Below, in pieces: positions 10,092 through 21,970 of a DNA stretch of 64,000 nucleotides. The translations under genes and the position numbers were made by a program. Source of the DNA: Homalodisca vitripennis (lineage: Eukaryota > Arthropoda > Insecta > Hemiptera > Cicadellidae); the NCBI RefSeq assembly GCF_021130785.1, contig NC_060211.1, positions 129,468,501 through 129,532,500 of the forward strand, read 5' to 3'. Each line of letters opens with the position of its first letter. Position 1 is the stretch's first letter. The notes under the pieces were generated by a model. It was not told the DNA's origin. It saw only the letters and a program-made list of their open reading frames with translations, and made no database searches.

Positions 10092-12054
10092 CTAAAGGTA
10101 CCGTAGTCTGATTGAATGTATTTGATATCTATTTCTTCTCTCTTCTTATTTCCTTTCTTTGCGTAGTTCTTCGATAATATATCAATTATGCTTGGTTTAT
10201 ATCCATTATTTTGGGCTTTGTATTTAATAATATTTAATTCTTTATAAAAATCTTCAGTTTTCATTAGAATTTTGTGTAATCTTTCGATCATTGATTTGAA
10301 TGCAGCCATTTTTTGGTGATGTGGATGATTAGATGAGGAAGGAATAACTACATCTGTGTATATCGGTTGTCTGTAAATTTTGAAACTGTGCTTTCTGTTG
10401 ATCTTGGTTATAGTCAAATCAAGGTAGTTTATTGCATTATTTTCTTCAATTTCACTGGTAAAATTTTGATTATGATGGATTTGGTTTAAGTAGTTTTTGA
10501 ACATGTCTATTTGTCTTTCATTTCCTTTGAATAGACACATTATATCATCAACATATCTGTAATAATAAATGATTTGTGTTAGATGTTTGTTTTTATCGCT
10601 TAGTATTAATTTGTCTTCTATATTGTCAAGGAATATATCAACCAATAATCCAGATAGTGGTGATCCCATTGATAATCCTTCATGTTGTATGTAGTAATTG
10701 TTGTTAAATGTAAAATAATTTTGTCTTAGAGTTACTTTTGTGAGTTCAAGTATTTCTTCAATTTCTTGTGTATTTAGAATGTTCTGTTCTGTTAAATTAT
10801 TTTTAATTATAAGCATTATTTCTTGGATCAGAACATTTGTGTATAAATTTGTTATATCGAAGGATACAAACTTACTGTTGTTGGGTTTATCTATATCATT
10901 AATTTTGCTTACTAGGTCAATGCTGTTTTTCAGTCTTATGTCAGTTTTAAATTTATAATGTTCTTTATTTTGCTGTCCAAGTATTTTGCTAAATTATAAG
11001 AAGGAGCATTTTCAATTTTACTAATGGTCTTATTGGGTAGTTTTCTTTGTGGATATTTGGCAAACCTTTGAGGATTGGTGCAGAAGGCTTCATCATTTTT
11101 AAATTTAGTTTTTTGTTATTCGGAAAAATATGATTAATTTTGTTTATAAATTGCTTGACATCTTTTTGAAAAGATTCTGTAGGATTATGATTTAGTTTTG
11201 TAATATTGTTATTTGAAATAAAGTTGTCTTTTATCTGTATAATCATTTTTGTTTAAAATTACAATTGAGTTATAGTACCTTTGTCAGCTTTACATATAAC
11301 CAAATTATCATTTTCAATTTTGTTGTTTATTGATTTTATGCTTTGCCAATCATGTTTGTCTTGTATTTTGTTCTCTATTTTAAGGTTATGACTTTTCTGA
11401 TTTTTTTCTATTGCTTAATCAACTAACACTCTTGATTTGATTGATTTTGTTTGTCTGCAGGTAAACTTGTAATTACTATTTCACTATTCAGTATCAGTTT
11501 GCTTATAAAATCTTTCATATTTGTTTAGTGTAAATTATATTTCAGTCCCTTGTTAAGAAGCTCTGTTTCATTTTCTATAAATGTAGTATTTGTTTTGTTA
11601 ATACGTGGGTGGAATTTTGTATCAGGGGGTAAATCAATTACTGGTTCTGTGGGATATTGAGAACATTTGAGTTGATATAGTTTCTTCTCAATTCTTTCTT
11701 TCTTTATTAATTTTTTATTTTCTATTCTTTGATCAATGTTGTCAAATAATTCAAAAAGTTGTCGAGGATATAAGAGATTTGCAAGATTGAGATGAGTATC
11801 ATATAACAGCTTATTTAATGTGTTTTTTTCTTGTAAAGTTCATCTATTTCTGTATTAAGCCACGATCTCTCAGCAGCAATTTTGGCTTTGGTAGCTGCTT
11901 TCGATTTATAATTTATTTTGACGTTTACGAATTTTGGAATAAGATGGTGTTTTAAGCATTGTTTGTTGAAATGAATGTCCAATGATATGTTGTGTATTTT
12001 TAACTTTACCTCTTTGTATTTGTAGGCTAGTTCAGCTTGGTGTGCTTGATCCAT
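10092..12054 (-). pseudogene. Penelope-like reverse transcriptase region
   Basis: The N-terminal part starts at 12054 (MDQAHQAELAYKYKEVKLKI), includes a K/R-rich SKAATKAKIAAERSWL segment, and is broken by frameshifts over 11290-11815. Near 11300 NDNLVICKADKGTI matches the family's conserved pre-RT motif. From 11246 follow PTESFQKDV, PSAPILKGLPNIHKE and YPIRPLV. Motif A (FVSFDITNLYTN with one frame change) lies near 10845. An intact 200-residue stretch from 10816 contains EGLSMGSPLSGL (motif B) and YRYVDDIMC (motif C with YVDD), then NAINYLDLTI. The frame runs into the LINE poly(T) at 10091. It would copy element RNA at a nicked target. Confidence 0.85.
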
Positions 12055-12299
12055 ATTAGAGATGTAGCCTCGAAAAGTGTTTGATAAATATGTATATAAT
12101 TATAAACCTTTTAACACTTTTTAAACTTTTTATTTTAATACTATGTACATTTCGAATTCTGGGAATTCATCTTCAGGTACTAAGGTTAAGTAAAATTATG
12201 AAAATAAAGAAATAAAAACTAAATTGTCATGTGTTTTTCACTACCTTGGTGGCTAAATTTGTTGTATTGAATTTTATGTGTGATCAATGTATAGTGTTT

Positions 12300-12490
12300 A
12301 AAAGTCTATCGAATAGTAAAATTTTTGTTAGAAAATCTTTTTCATTTAATAATATATTATGATTAATTTTGGCACTTTTGTAAATTTCAAAAAGTTCAAA
12401 AGTAGATAAATGCGACTTTCTTTTGCTTTTGAGCTAAATTTCAAGATTGTTTTCGATGTTAGTGTATGTATGGCCGGTGTTATTTAAATG
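12300..12490 (-). pseudogene. Penelope-like endonuclease C-terminus, upstream copy
   Basis: Minus-strand translation gives NTGHTYTNIENNLEI, a stop, then STFELFEIYKSAKINHNILL and LNEKDFLTKILLF. This is the conserved tail of the GIY-YIG endonuclease domain. It belongs to a copy lying 5' of the main element, leaving about 245 bp (12055-12299) of untranslated junction between them. Confidence 0.7.
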
Positions 12491-12605
12491 GACAAAATAT
12501 ATTGGACAAACCGGCCGATCCTTCAAAATTATATTTATGAACACATAAAAGCATTGAAAACATCATCAAATTCAAAATATGCAGACCATTTGTACTTTTT
12601 GTACT
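12490..12605 (+). pseudogene. Inverted GIY-YIG endonuclease fragment
   Basis: Read on the + strand, this encodes KYIGQTGRSF-like sequence (one frame change) then EHIKALKTSSNSKYADHL. These residues should directly precede the NTGHTYTN segment found on the minus strand at 12490. The domain is therefore split exactly between ADHL and NTGH, with its first half flipped. Confidence 0.65.
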
Positions 12606-12637
12606 CCCGGCAGAGCAAGTACTTTTTGCGATTCAAT

Positions 12638-12687
<50 letters not shown>
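12606..12687. repeat. (TA)n microsatellite with shared 5' flank
   Basis: A (TA)~24 run at 12640-12687 follows a ~33-bp block (12607-12639) also present beside the (TG)n run at 51617-51647, including CAAGTACTTTTTG and GATTCAATG. The block looks like the end of a dispersed repeat that carries or seeds simple repeats. Confidence 0.7.
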
Positions 12688-12689
<2 letters not shown>

Positions 12690-13319
12690 AAAATATAGCA
12701 AAAGGTCCTTCTCAAAACAAATTCTTTTGATGGATTGAAATACTTATATTCGTGTAGTATTAATAATGTTGATTTAAAATTATACATTTATAATATGAGG
12801 TAACGTGTAGCCTTGAATTTCTCGATAAGAAATTAAGTAATGATCTCTTTACTAGGCAAAGTTACGGCTGAGAAGCCCCTCACCAATAATTAATTTTGCA
12901 TGTTAAACTCAACTTCCGCCAAAAGTTAGGCAAGCGGGTTGACAGTAAGGCAAGTCAGCGGTCACCCATTGATTGAGTGACATTCGATGTTGTGTGACTG
13001 GGTTGTTCTGCGAAACACCGCTGTACCATCATACTACAATTAGATGCAAAGAAGTTTAAAATCAAATCAATTTCAATTTCCTAAATATAATTTACTACAA
13101 ATTTATATTTTAAATAATTTCATAACAGCTAGCATCACTTAACTGGGTATCTAGCTTATTCTCAAGCACTTGTAAAGTTAATAAATCTAAGATATAATTC
13201 ATATTGGTAATTAATAAAATGACATGTCATTACTTTAAGGACTGCAGATATTTATATAAAAAGGTTACCGACTGCCTATAACGCAGCTCGCGTAGTAGAT
13301 TCAATGGAAAGAGCCTGTA
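12688..13319. other. AT-rich sequence, no gene seen
   Basis: Nothing recognisable apart from a modestly GC-richer pocket at about 12900-13030. Confidence 0.3.
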
Positions 13320-13445
13320 ATTATTATTAAGAAACTATCGGTACAATGGCGCATGCGCAATAGGCCGTTCATTGACCTAGGACAGTAGACAGTAGGCTCA
13401 CGTCAATAATAGTGCAGCTGACACCCAACTGCCTACTTAATCTGT
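13320..13445 (-). repeat. Dispersed repeat, copy 1
   Basis: In reverse complement this matches 30960-31085. Shared blocks include TATTATTGACGT, AGGTCA(A/T)TGAACGGCC and TTGCGCA, with similar spacing. GC is higher than the surroundings. Likely an old short non-autonomous element. Confidence 0.5.
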
Positions 13446-13992
13446 GCAGTGCAAACATATACGCGTACATACATTACTAACATTTTATAAAATTGGAAAG
13501 TTTTAATTTTACAAAATTCGTATAAGGTTACACAAAGTTAAAAAATATAGCAATAAATGAGTTTTAGTTTTTAATGTATTCCCACATCTCACTTCCGACA
13601 GATGTATACAACATATAGAGACAGAATTGCTCGTTCAAGAAATACACTTTCAATAGCAGAAACTGTTCTGAACCCAGTGCTCTTAACCGGATGCAAATAC
13701 TGCTTTTTCAGCTCTTAGCGAACAAAAGACAAATTACCTCCTTCTTGATTCTCTTTGTTTTTTCCCAGAGCTAAATGTAGTCATTGGTTTTTGTTTCATT
13801 GTTCATTTGGACTTTTTACATACAGAGATTAATCGTCACATTACTCCTAAGGTTTTACCAGGTGATACGTAGTCGGTCTATTCTAGTGTTTGAAACCTTT
13901 TAGCTTAGGTCCCACTATCACAGACGCATGGTTATCAAGTATGCAACGTTTGGTGGTACGTCTCTTGTTGTGGTGTTAATTTTGTTGTTCTG

Positions 13993-14205
13993 TTGCTAAG
14001 ATGGAGGGTGCGAGTTGCCGACCTGCTCCGTGCCGGCCTGAGAGATAGCAGACAGCATCCGCAGGCCGCCCAGACAGAGTCGCCTCTCCAGACCCTTGAG
14101 GAGACTGTACACACCGTTCTAGACCAGATGCTGATCAAGGCGAGATCGATCGAGACCAGAGTGGGAGTATGTCAACCCCACGAACCACAAGTGACGTCAA
14201 ACTGA
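13993..14205 (+). CDS. Unassigned GC-rich ORF
   Basis: A 70-codon + strand frame inside a GC-rich island (13930-14260). It encodes an R/Q/E-rich segment (VADLLRAGLRDSRQH, then TLEETVHTVLDQMLIKARSI) that could be helical. A pyrimidine-rich AG (TTGCTAAG) precedes an ATG at 14001, but that ATG is in another frame that soon stops. It may be an exon, a 5' end of a retroelement, or a promoter-associated GC island. No motif decides. Confidence 0.25.
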   Translation: MLRWRVRVADLLRAGLRDSRQHPQAAQTESPLQTLEETVHTVLDQMLIKARSIETRVGVCQPHEPQVTSN

Positions 14206-17200
14206 CCGTACGGTAATCGGACAAGGAGGGGAAAGTTGGGCCCTGGACACTTTAAGTAACTGTGAAATTAGTTGCAAACTTTCGACTTCATCGGGATGTG
14301 TGTGTGTGTGGTTTACTGTGGAAAACCGGAGATCAACCTGTGTTGAGACTGAACGAGTGCTTCTGGATTCTTAGTCGTAGGAACATGGTGGAAGAGTGAT
14401 TGGGGATCCCCTAATACGTTTTGTTGATGCTCTTTGTATTCTGATCACTTTGACTTGTGTATGTATGTTAACGCAGACTGGTAACGGCAGAGTTTACTAT
14501 AATTCTTTGAACACTCTATTAAATTAAATAGCATATCCTAAGAGGATCAAGAATGCTCGAGTCAAACTGGTATCTATGGGAAGGTAAAGCCGGCACCTCC
14601 AAACCCAAATACCCTTTCGTTTCAACTCCCCAACCGGACTGTGGATACCCTGAAACAGCTCGAATAACTTTCCTAAATTTAAAATGACGTGACATTCCAG
14701 TAATAACACCGTTGAGAGTGTCTTACTATGGGATTTTTCGGACACCATTAGCAAGACAGAAAAGATGTCTTTACCAGGTCTGCAGAATTGTATTAAGATG
14801 GTAGGCAGGGTATCAACCCTTGTGTTTATTCATATTTTATGTATTCACTGAAAATGTAACTGTTAGTTAAGGAGTTTATGTGTCACATGTAAGTTGAAAT
14901 GGGGTCAATGGTTAGACGTAGGGTAGTCAATCAGTATTTCTAGAATTAGCGAGCTGACTTGCCAATATTTACATACAGGTTGCATGAATGTTTTATCTAG
15001 GTTGTACCAATAATGATTTTAAAATGGTGACAATTCGCATTGTCCAAGTTTTCACTGAACTATTTTCCAACATACACTAATAATTTAAATTTTTTAGTAA
15101 TTCCAGAAACTTATATACTAACGTGCTTTTTATATACCTCTCCGTTTTAAGATGCTGGCTGTTTAAAGCTCGAAAAAGGAAAGGCTATCGTTAAATTCCA
15201 ACGCATTGTAGAGCAAAGTGGAAAAAAGAAGTTTTAGATTGATAAGGCCATTTAAAATATTTTCAACAAGCAATTGACCTATTATTTATTTTCGGCATCT
15301 TACCTAATGCCCCACTTTGATGATTATCGCTATAACAGTAAGATTAACTTATGTAAAATTTTGTTTTTAAAATTTAACATATATCTCATGTTTTAGACTA
15401 GCAGCAAAGCTAATATGTCTACAAATACAGATATAATTTATAAAATTATATAGAATATTTATACATCAATACAAATAAAGAATACTTTGATCACTGCAAA
15501 ACTTAATTTGAAGTACTTTATAAGGTAAATTAAATTTTGGGCTATCTGCTTGATGATATGAAATCGGACTTTACAACCATTAATTAGCTTCTTTCGGACA
15601 TGTAAATAAGGTTTCAGGAGTCTAAATACAGTATTTATTTAGTAAAGAACAGTTAAATAACTACACACCCATATTTGTAATTGATCACTCTAAGCAGAAT
15701 AAATCATTGAAAGTTTAGCACCGGTTATATTCCACTGCAATTTGACGTTACGATAATTATCCGGCTTCAACACGCCTTTCTGACTTATAATTCACGACGG
15801 ACCATTCGCATATGATCGCGTGACCGGCGTAGTTAAGAATTTGTTATGAACCTTCCTTCACTTGATATAAATAAACAACCTAACTCTCACGAGCTTGTGG
15901 GTACATCGAGGGGTAGCAGCTGCGGTACATAGAGCGGTTATCGATATTAGCACCTTTGCGGATACCACATGCACGGGTTGCATAGTTGAAGAATTGATCT
16001 TTGTGGACATTAATGTATTACACGTTAAACAATATAGTTTTAAAAACCTGTGAGAAGAGATTTACTCTGACTTGGTTGACGGTATTTCGATAGCAATGAA
16101 CTAATACGAGAAGTTAGAGATCACGCTATATTACGTTTGCGGAAACTTTCTTCATGCAACTTTGACATGAAACAGGCTGTTATATTGGACAATAATAATA
16201 AAACAAGCTGTATTTGACCTTGAATGACTAAACTGTCCACCTCTCAAAATGATAACGTACAACAGTGGTGACAAGACTGCACATTTTAAGATGGAAGACC
16301 TGATTTCCAGATTTTTTTTCTTTCTTGCGTGTATGGTTGGCTTCATTTTTAAACACTCGTAGACTTTTATGACAAAACTGTTTGCAATCTAAGAAATGAA
16401 CAGAATACAATTTTGTTCTTTTCCTTTCACAAAAAGGAGTGTACATAATAATAGTTAACAAACTTCCAGTGTAACTAAACATAAACAAACATCTCGTTTG
16501 TTTAAGAGTTGTGCCCAAAAGGTGTTTACTTTCTTTTGTTGCTTTTTATGGTTCTATATTAGTTTCTGAGCAGTTAAGTGTTTTATAATTTTTAAGTTAG
16601 ACAATCGAAAATATTTTAACCACTGCTGTTTATATGAATGACTAGTAAAATATATTTATCTGCTTTCTACTTATGAATGGACTGAAGAGTGAAATATGTA
16701 GGTTTACATGCTCAAGTGTTTAAACTTCTAACAAATGCGATGCATTGATTTGTCTTTCTGGTGTTATGAGGTTAATTCAGTATTGTTTGTAATACTTTCG
16801 TTTTACTTTTGTTTTATCGATTAGTGGGATTTTTGATTGTCATGCTTCGTGTTAATTTCCCTGGGAAAAGAAATGTAGGGTTTGATTTGGAGCTCAGTAA
16901 TTCGAATGCAATGAATAACTAGACCCAAGCCCATTATACCAAGCACCTCTGATTAACAATACAGACCTAGTTCAAATACACAGACTCTTTCACCGATAGA
17001 GTTCATTGGAGAAAGTTCTAAGAATGTAGTAGTATCACTTAACATATTATCTTTAGTGGTAAGTGACTTTTTTCTTTGCAAAAATTGTCGTGGAGAAATC
17101 AAACGCTCCAAGAGCTCTTAGAAAAGAGTGCCATGTTTACTGAATCAGGTATGTTGGGATCCTAACTGTGCGTTTTACTATAGCTTTTTGAACTTAGTAC

Positions 17201-19735
17201 CGTGCAAAAATATTAACTTTTTATATATATATATATATATTTTAGCACTTTTTATGGTCTATGTACAACCGGCATGGGAACTCAGAGTATTTCAATGCTA
17301 TAGACCTGCCATCAGCGTTGTTTTTTATCCATTTAAGGTACAAGTAACTCAAATAGTTTTGTAACAAGGGCAAAATAAAACTGGCTAAGGATAGAAAGTG
17401 ATTTGTCTACATTATGTATGGGGTCTTCAGTGAGTGGCGATTTTTGAACGATTTATGTCATAGGGAAGTTACATTTATAAAATAAAATATTGTTTCAAAA
17501 ATTATAATTTCATACAGTAACATTTTATAAAAATACTGTAAAACATTCACAGAATTTTCATCCTTAATCGTTTTCTTAACTTGATCATAAGATGTTCATA
17601 AATTATACGTACTATAGATGCCAAATCTCCACATGGAATTAAATTTTTTCAATTGAGACCAAACAAGGCTAAGTATTTGGAGGTAAGACTAAAATAGTTG
17701 TTTTAGTTGTTTATCGTCGATGCTCAAGGTAACATGATTAGGTAGGTCAACCATTCACCAATAAATACACAGAGCGTACCGGAAAAAATCCAAGTCTGTT
17801 AGACATTCAGCCTGCGAACGTCATCTGATAATGTCTTATCGGTTACCCTGATAAAAAGACTGCTAGGACGATTATTGCCGCCAAGGCTGCCTCTCTGACG
17901 CTATTGGACGTATTGTTAAACTAGTGGTGTCAGAGATTTTGTCTGCTAGACTTAACGCCACCATCCAGAATTCGCTGGCAGAGATTGGGTCCGTGAAACC
18001 TGAAGTGGTGGGCTTATGAACATCCAACACAAGTTTTGGCAGGTAAGACGAAAATATCTGTAATAGGTAATGAGATAAAAGGCATTCACAAAGAGCAATT
18101 TCAAAATTCCGAATCCTGCAGTTTCAAAACACAATCTTATTCTTTGTGCGCTCTCTGAGAAAAGACCTAAACCTGTTGAGAGGTTTTTGAGGCACAGTGA
18201 TTTTAGGCGTATGAACTAAGAGCTCTTATGGAAGATTGTCTTCAGGTGCCATGCCATGCAATAAAAATTCAGCCGAACGTAAACGCAATGGTCGATACAT
18301 TAAATGCAATAATTCTGTCTCTGTTTGATGAACATGCTCCAATAGTAAAATAAACGTTTCAGTACATAATTTTGTGTTGGGAAGAAACCCAGCGGGACCA
18401 GGTTGACCACTCTCAGGCCTGCCACACCTGAAGGTATACTTGTGCAAGCTACAGCACACACACGCTACGGTTAATAAAACTGGAAGATTATAACTCAGTC
18501 AGTCTAGAAAAGGCGAGCAGAAAAGAAAGCGACGCGATCGTTTTTGAAATGATATGTAATAATACTCTTTTTTGTTACGATATACTATTTTCATTAAAAT
18601 GGCGTTTTGTGATTGGAGCCTCCAAGAATAATTTCATTAATTGATGTTTTTCGACAAAATACAGGTGCAAAAGAGAAAGAAATTAATAATATATTATTTA
18701 AAAGCATCATTAATAAATATTGGAAGGTTATATCACCTAAATGTTTAATTGTACTGGGAAAAAACTACAGAACGAAAACTCATATTTGACCTTGAGAATA
18801 ACTCCTAGCACATGTATTCAGATTCTTCTTAGTATGAAATAGTTTTGTGATTATGTAACTATCCTATTAAAGTAAATCACGTTTGTAGTCCTTGTCTTGT
18901 AAAGAAAAGAAATCATTGTAAAACAATGTACAAATTTGGAGGTTGAGATGCAAGAACGTTCCACAGCAGGTAATATATTTCTTGGAAGGCTAATCTTATC
19001 CTTGTCGTGCCGATGTTCACATAAATCTTGAAACCGTTCCCTAAAAATTTATCAGGCTCCAATCTCGCCAGTGAATATCCTCACGAATTGAGACATCTGA
19101 GGTGTTTGACCATTTTTTACACAATTTATGTCCTTTACCCAAACTAAAAATTATTTATATACCGGATATTTGTCTTAAAGTGTACTTAAACAATTAGTGA
19201 AACATGTGTTTTATGCTGACAATAAACACTTTTTTGTGTATTGTAACGTTTACAAAAGAGAAATTCGATTAAAATATGTTCATCCTTTTTCAGCAAACCT
19301 CTAATACTCCAATTAAAAAATTTCAAATTGTATTATACTTTTCCGTCAAACCATATTCCATAACCATAATCACCACGTCATAGCTCTTTTTAACGTTAAA
19401 CATATACAGTATTTTATAATTGTAAATATAACGTAATGTAAATGTTCACTAATTAATTTAGTTCCTATTAACACGTCAGTACTCGATATGCCTAATAACT
19501 GGGTTAATTTATCTAAAAATGGTATTTGTTAATGAAAAGAACTTCATTTCAATTTCTTGAGTAATTGAGGGAAGGTTCTTTCAACGCTCTTAAGTTAAGA
19601 CGTCGCGTCTTCGTGGCTTCGGAACGCGCGCTATGAACTGGTACATCTAGGCTTTCACTAACGTTACCTTACTTTTTTACTTTGTTAAATTCGAAAAAGT
19701 AACATAGATTTTTCCAATATCCAATTGCTAGCAGC
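14206..19735. other. AT-rich DNA with small coding-like pockets
   Basis: Mostly intron or intergenic. Pockets worth noting: 14524-14754 is open on the minus strand (76 codons, no motif); 17222-17240 is a short (TA)n; 17890-18000 reads on + as IGRIVKLVVSEILSARLNAT before a stop, with a donor-like CAG/GTAAGA at 18041; 18226-18459 is open on the minus strand (77 codons, PGPAGFLPNTKLC). None has recognisable domains. Confidence 0.25.
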
Positions 19736-20700
19736 TAACCGCGGCGTCGTAGGTTATTCATAGGCTTTGCACATGTATGAGCACTTCTGGTTCGAGTAAG
19801 TTATAGAAAACAGACAATAAACAAAAGTCTTTCTTCGTAATCTTAGGGATCAGAATGGTGTCACAATTCATTAAACCCGTAGGTAGATTTTACAATCACG
19901 TAATTATTAATGTGAATTTACGTATTTATTTTTCTCTTTTCCACTTTAAGAACTCATCCAGAGAGTAAAATGGCCGTTCTGTAAGCCATCGAGTTTTTGA
20001 ATTTATCATCAACTGTATTCTCGGTTGTCTAATCAATGTCATCTCTTTTTGGAGATTTTATGAGTTTTACATAATGAAGAGGGTTTCGTGCTTTATTTAA
20101 AACATCAGTGGTATTCTGTATATTCGTTACCTCTACAAGTTTAAATATTTAAGTATATTTAAATGCTACTGTAGATTTCGCCACTTGTAGAGATTTATAA
20201 ATATATTTTTCCTTGCTTCTTTGAACTTTTGTGCCTTTTGGTGATCCACAGTGTTTATTACATCTATATAACCGGCACCAATTTTGAGTTAGCCTGTTAT
20301 CCAAGATAAAAAGATCTGTCAAAAAGTTTATATTTATGGCCATTGTATTTTTTTCTGGTTTTAGTTACTTTTGTGCTATTTTTTATTTTGCTTTGTTTCC
20401 GCGATCAGAAAAATACATATACATAAACTACCTACACAGGTCTGAGAAGCCTGCTCCTGTCAAAACACAGCTAAAATTGATTTCTTAAATGTATGTAAAA
20501 GCTACATAGTGCCTTTTCCTGATATATGCATTACAGTACTGACCACGGACTGCATAATTAATATTTACTCAAACGTACAGTTAAAAGTATATATGTACTT
20601 AAACTTTTTATTTTATTATCCAGTAATTTTCTTATACTGTGCTCAGAATAGGTGCAAGAAAAGTTTTAAATAAGAAGTATTGTTACTATCAAGCTATTTT
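19736..20700. repeat. Old dispersed repeat, copy 1
   Basis: Blocks here recur in the same order at 44290-44775: GTATGAGCACTTCTGGTT, a segment around CAAGAAAAT...AGCCTGCTCCTGTCAAA (20410-20470), GTACAGTTAAA and CTGTGCTCA...GGTGCA (20640). Part of the family is also seen at 21410-21560. Divergence is high, so the copy is old. The family is not identified; a 64-codon minus-strand frame at 20149-20343 has no known motif. Confidence 0.5.
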
Positions 20701-21639
20701 CAGATAATAGAAAGTATTTATAAAGAAGAGCAATAATTCTGTGGCTAGTCCCATTAAGGAAGAATAAAACATGAATATATTTACGTAAAATACCCGTCAC
20801 TTTTAATACCCTTTTGGCCTTTCTCTGCTAGCCATATTTGAAAGTAATATTATTTAATTTTACTTTATGTTCTGTTCTAATCCTATTCCATAATCTTTAC
20901 GAAATGTTATTGTATTATTTAGTTATATTTTTCTATTCTAATATCCTTGGCTTTTACTAATGGATTTCGACCTCATATATGAAAAAAGTTAATCAACTGC
21001 AGTATTCCTTATGTAATAACAAATCGAAGCAAAGTTGCATCGGTAAAGACATTTGAAAGCAAATCATTTATGAATTTGTTTATTGGATAGTTCATCATTT
21101 TCTACGAAGATGACGTTTCAAAGTGTTTCATCGTCTTATGCCAACAAGTCTTTGACACAAGGAGCAAGATAACAGAGTTAGGACAAGTTTGTGGCAACCT
21201 GCTGACCACTTTGTGTCCTCTACAGTCCTGGAACTGACGTGAGGTTCTCCTCTATCCTTGTTTGTTATAAAGTACCTAGATAGCACATAGCTGCTTAGAT
21301 AACCAGTTCAAACGAGTGTTCGAACGCAACTTGCGACAAAAAGCCCCTTTAAGATTTCTAGATTTAAGCCCCTCCTGTTAAGATAATAGACAGGAAAATG
21401 AATTATAGATCAAGAAAATATAAACTTACGTGGGTATGAGAAGCCTGTATCGGTCAGAAATAATCTATAATCTATCTTTAAGATATTTTTAGTGCCGTAG
21501 AATCATTTGCATTGCTATCACGATCAAGAAAATATATACAAGTACATTCATATGTCTGAAAAGTTTTCTTCAAGTCAAAAAGCGTCATTCATAATAATAT
21601 ACTTCTAGATAAGACATTTCCATTTAAGTTTAAAAACTG

Positions 21640-21970
21640 AAATATAGTTTTTCTAGGGATTTTAACCTCATTTAAACCCCAATGGGTGGTAAATTTTCAT
21701 AAGGAACATTTCCATTGTTTGTTAAGAGCACAAGACATTTATGTCGAATTTAATAATTGTTGGACGTTGAGAGGATCAAAAACAAAAATATAGATATTCA
21801 AAGGGTTGCAACGCCATTTTGACCCTTAAGGATGATTGAATTTTATGATAATAGTCATGAGGCATTCGTGTGCCAAATTTAAACTTCCCAAGATTCCGGA
21901 AAGTTTGAGAATTATTTATGAGGGAGTACGTGTGTGAGTGAAAGAGTGAGGGCTATACGTTTTATATATA
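21640..21970 (+). repeat. Possible SINE/RTE-like decayed repeat
   Basis: The 3' part (GTGTGAGTGAAAGAGTGAGG followed by a TTTTATATATAGAT tail) resembles the tails of repeats common in insect genomes, and the body (AACCCCAATGGGTGG, GCAACGCCATTTTGACCC) looks like degenerate repeat sequence. No coding or promoter boxes seen. Confidence 0.3.

Larger units (their letters stand above)
9446..12605 (-). mobile_element. Decayed Penelope-like element with partial tandem copy
   Basis: Minus-strand order is: 3' end of an upstream copy (endonuclease tail, 12300-12490), a 245-bp spacer, then a near-complete degenerate second copy (N-terminal region, reverse transcriptase, linker, start of GIY-YIG endonuclease) from 12054 down to 9446. 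Head-to-tail partial copies are typical of Penelope-like elements. The second copy is interrupted by a LINE 3' end at 9620-10091, and part of the first copy's endonuclease is inverted (12490-12605). Many frameshifts and stops show it is inactive. Confidence 0.85.

Noticed and set aside
10740..10958. 72-codon + strand ORF
   Set aside because: Antisense shadow of the Penelope-like reverse transcriptase.
12488..12787. ORFs running through the (TA)n tract
   Set aside because: The IYIYIY stretches are microsatellite translation; only the 12490-12605 part has real (Penelope-like) similarity.
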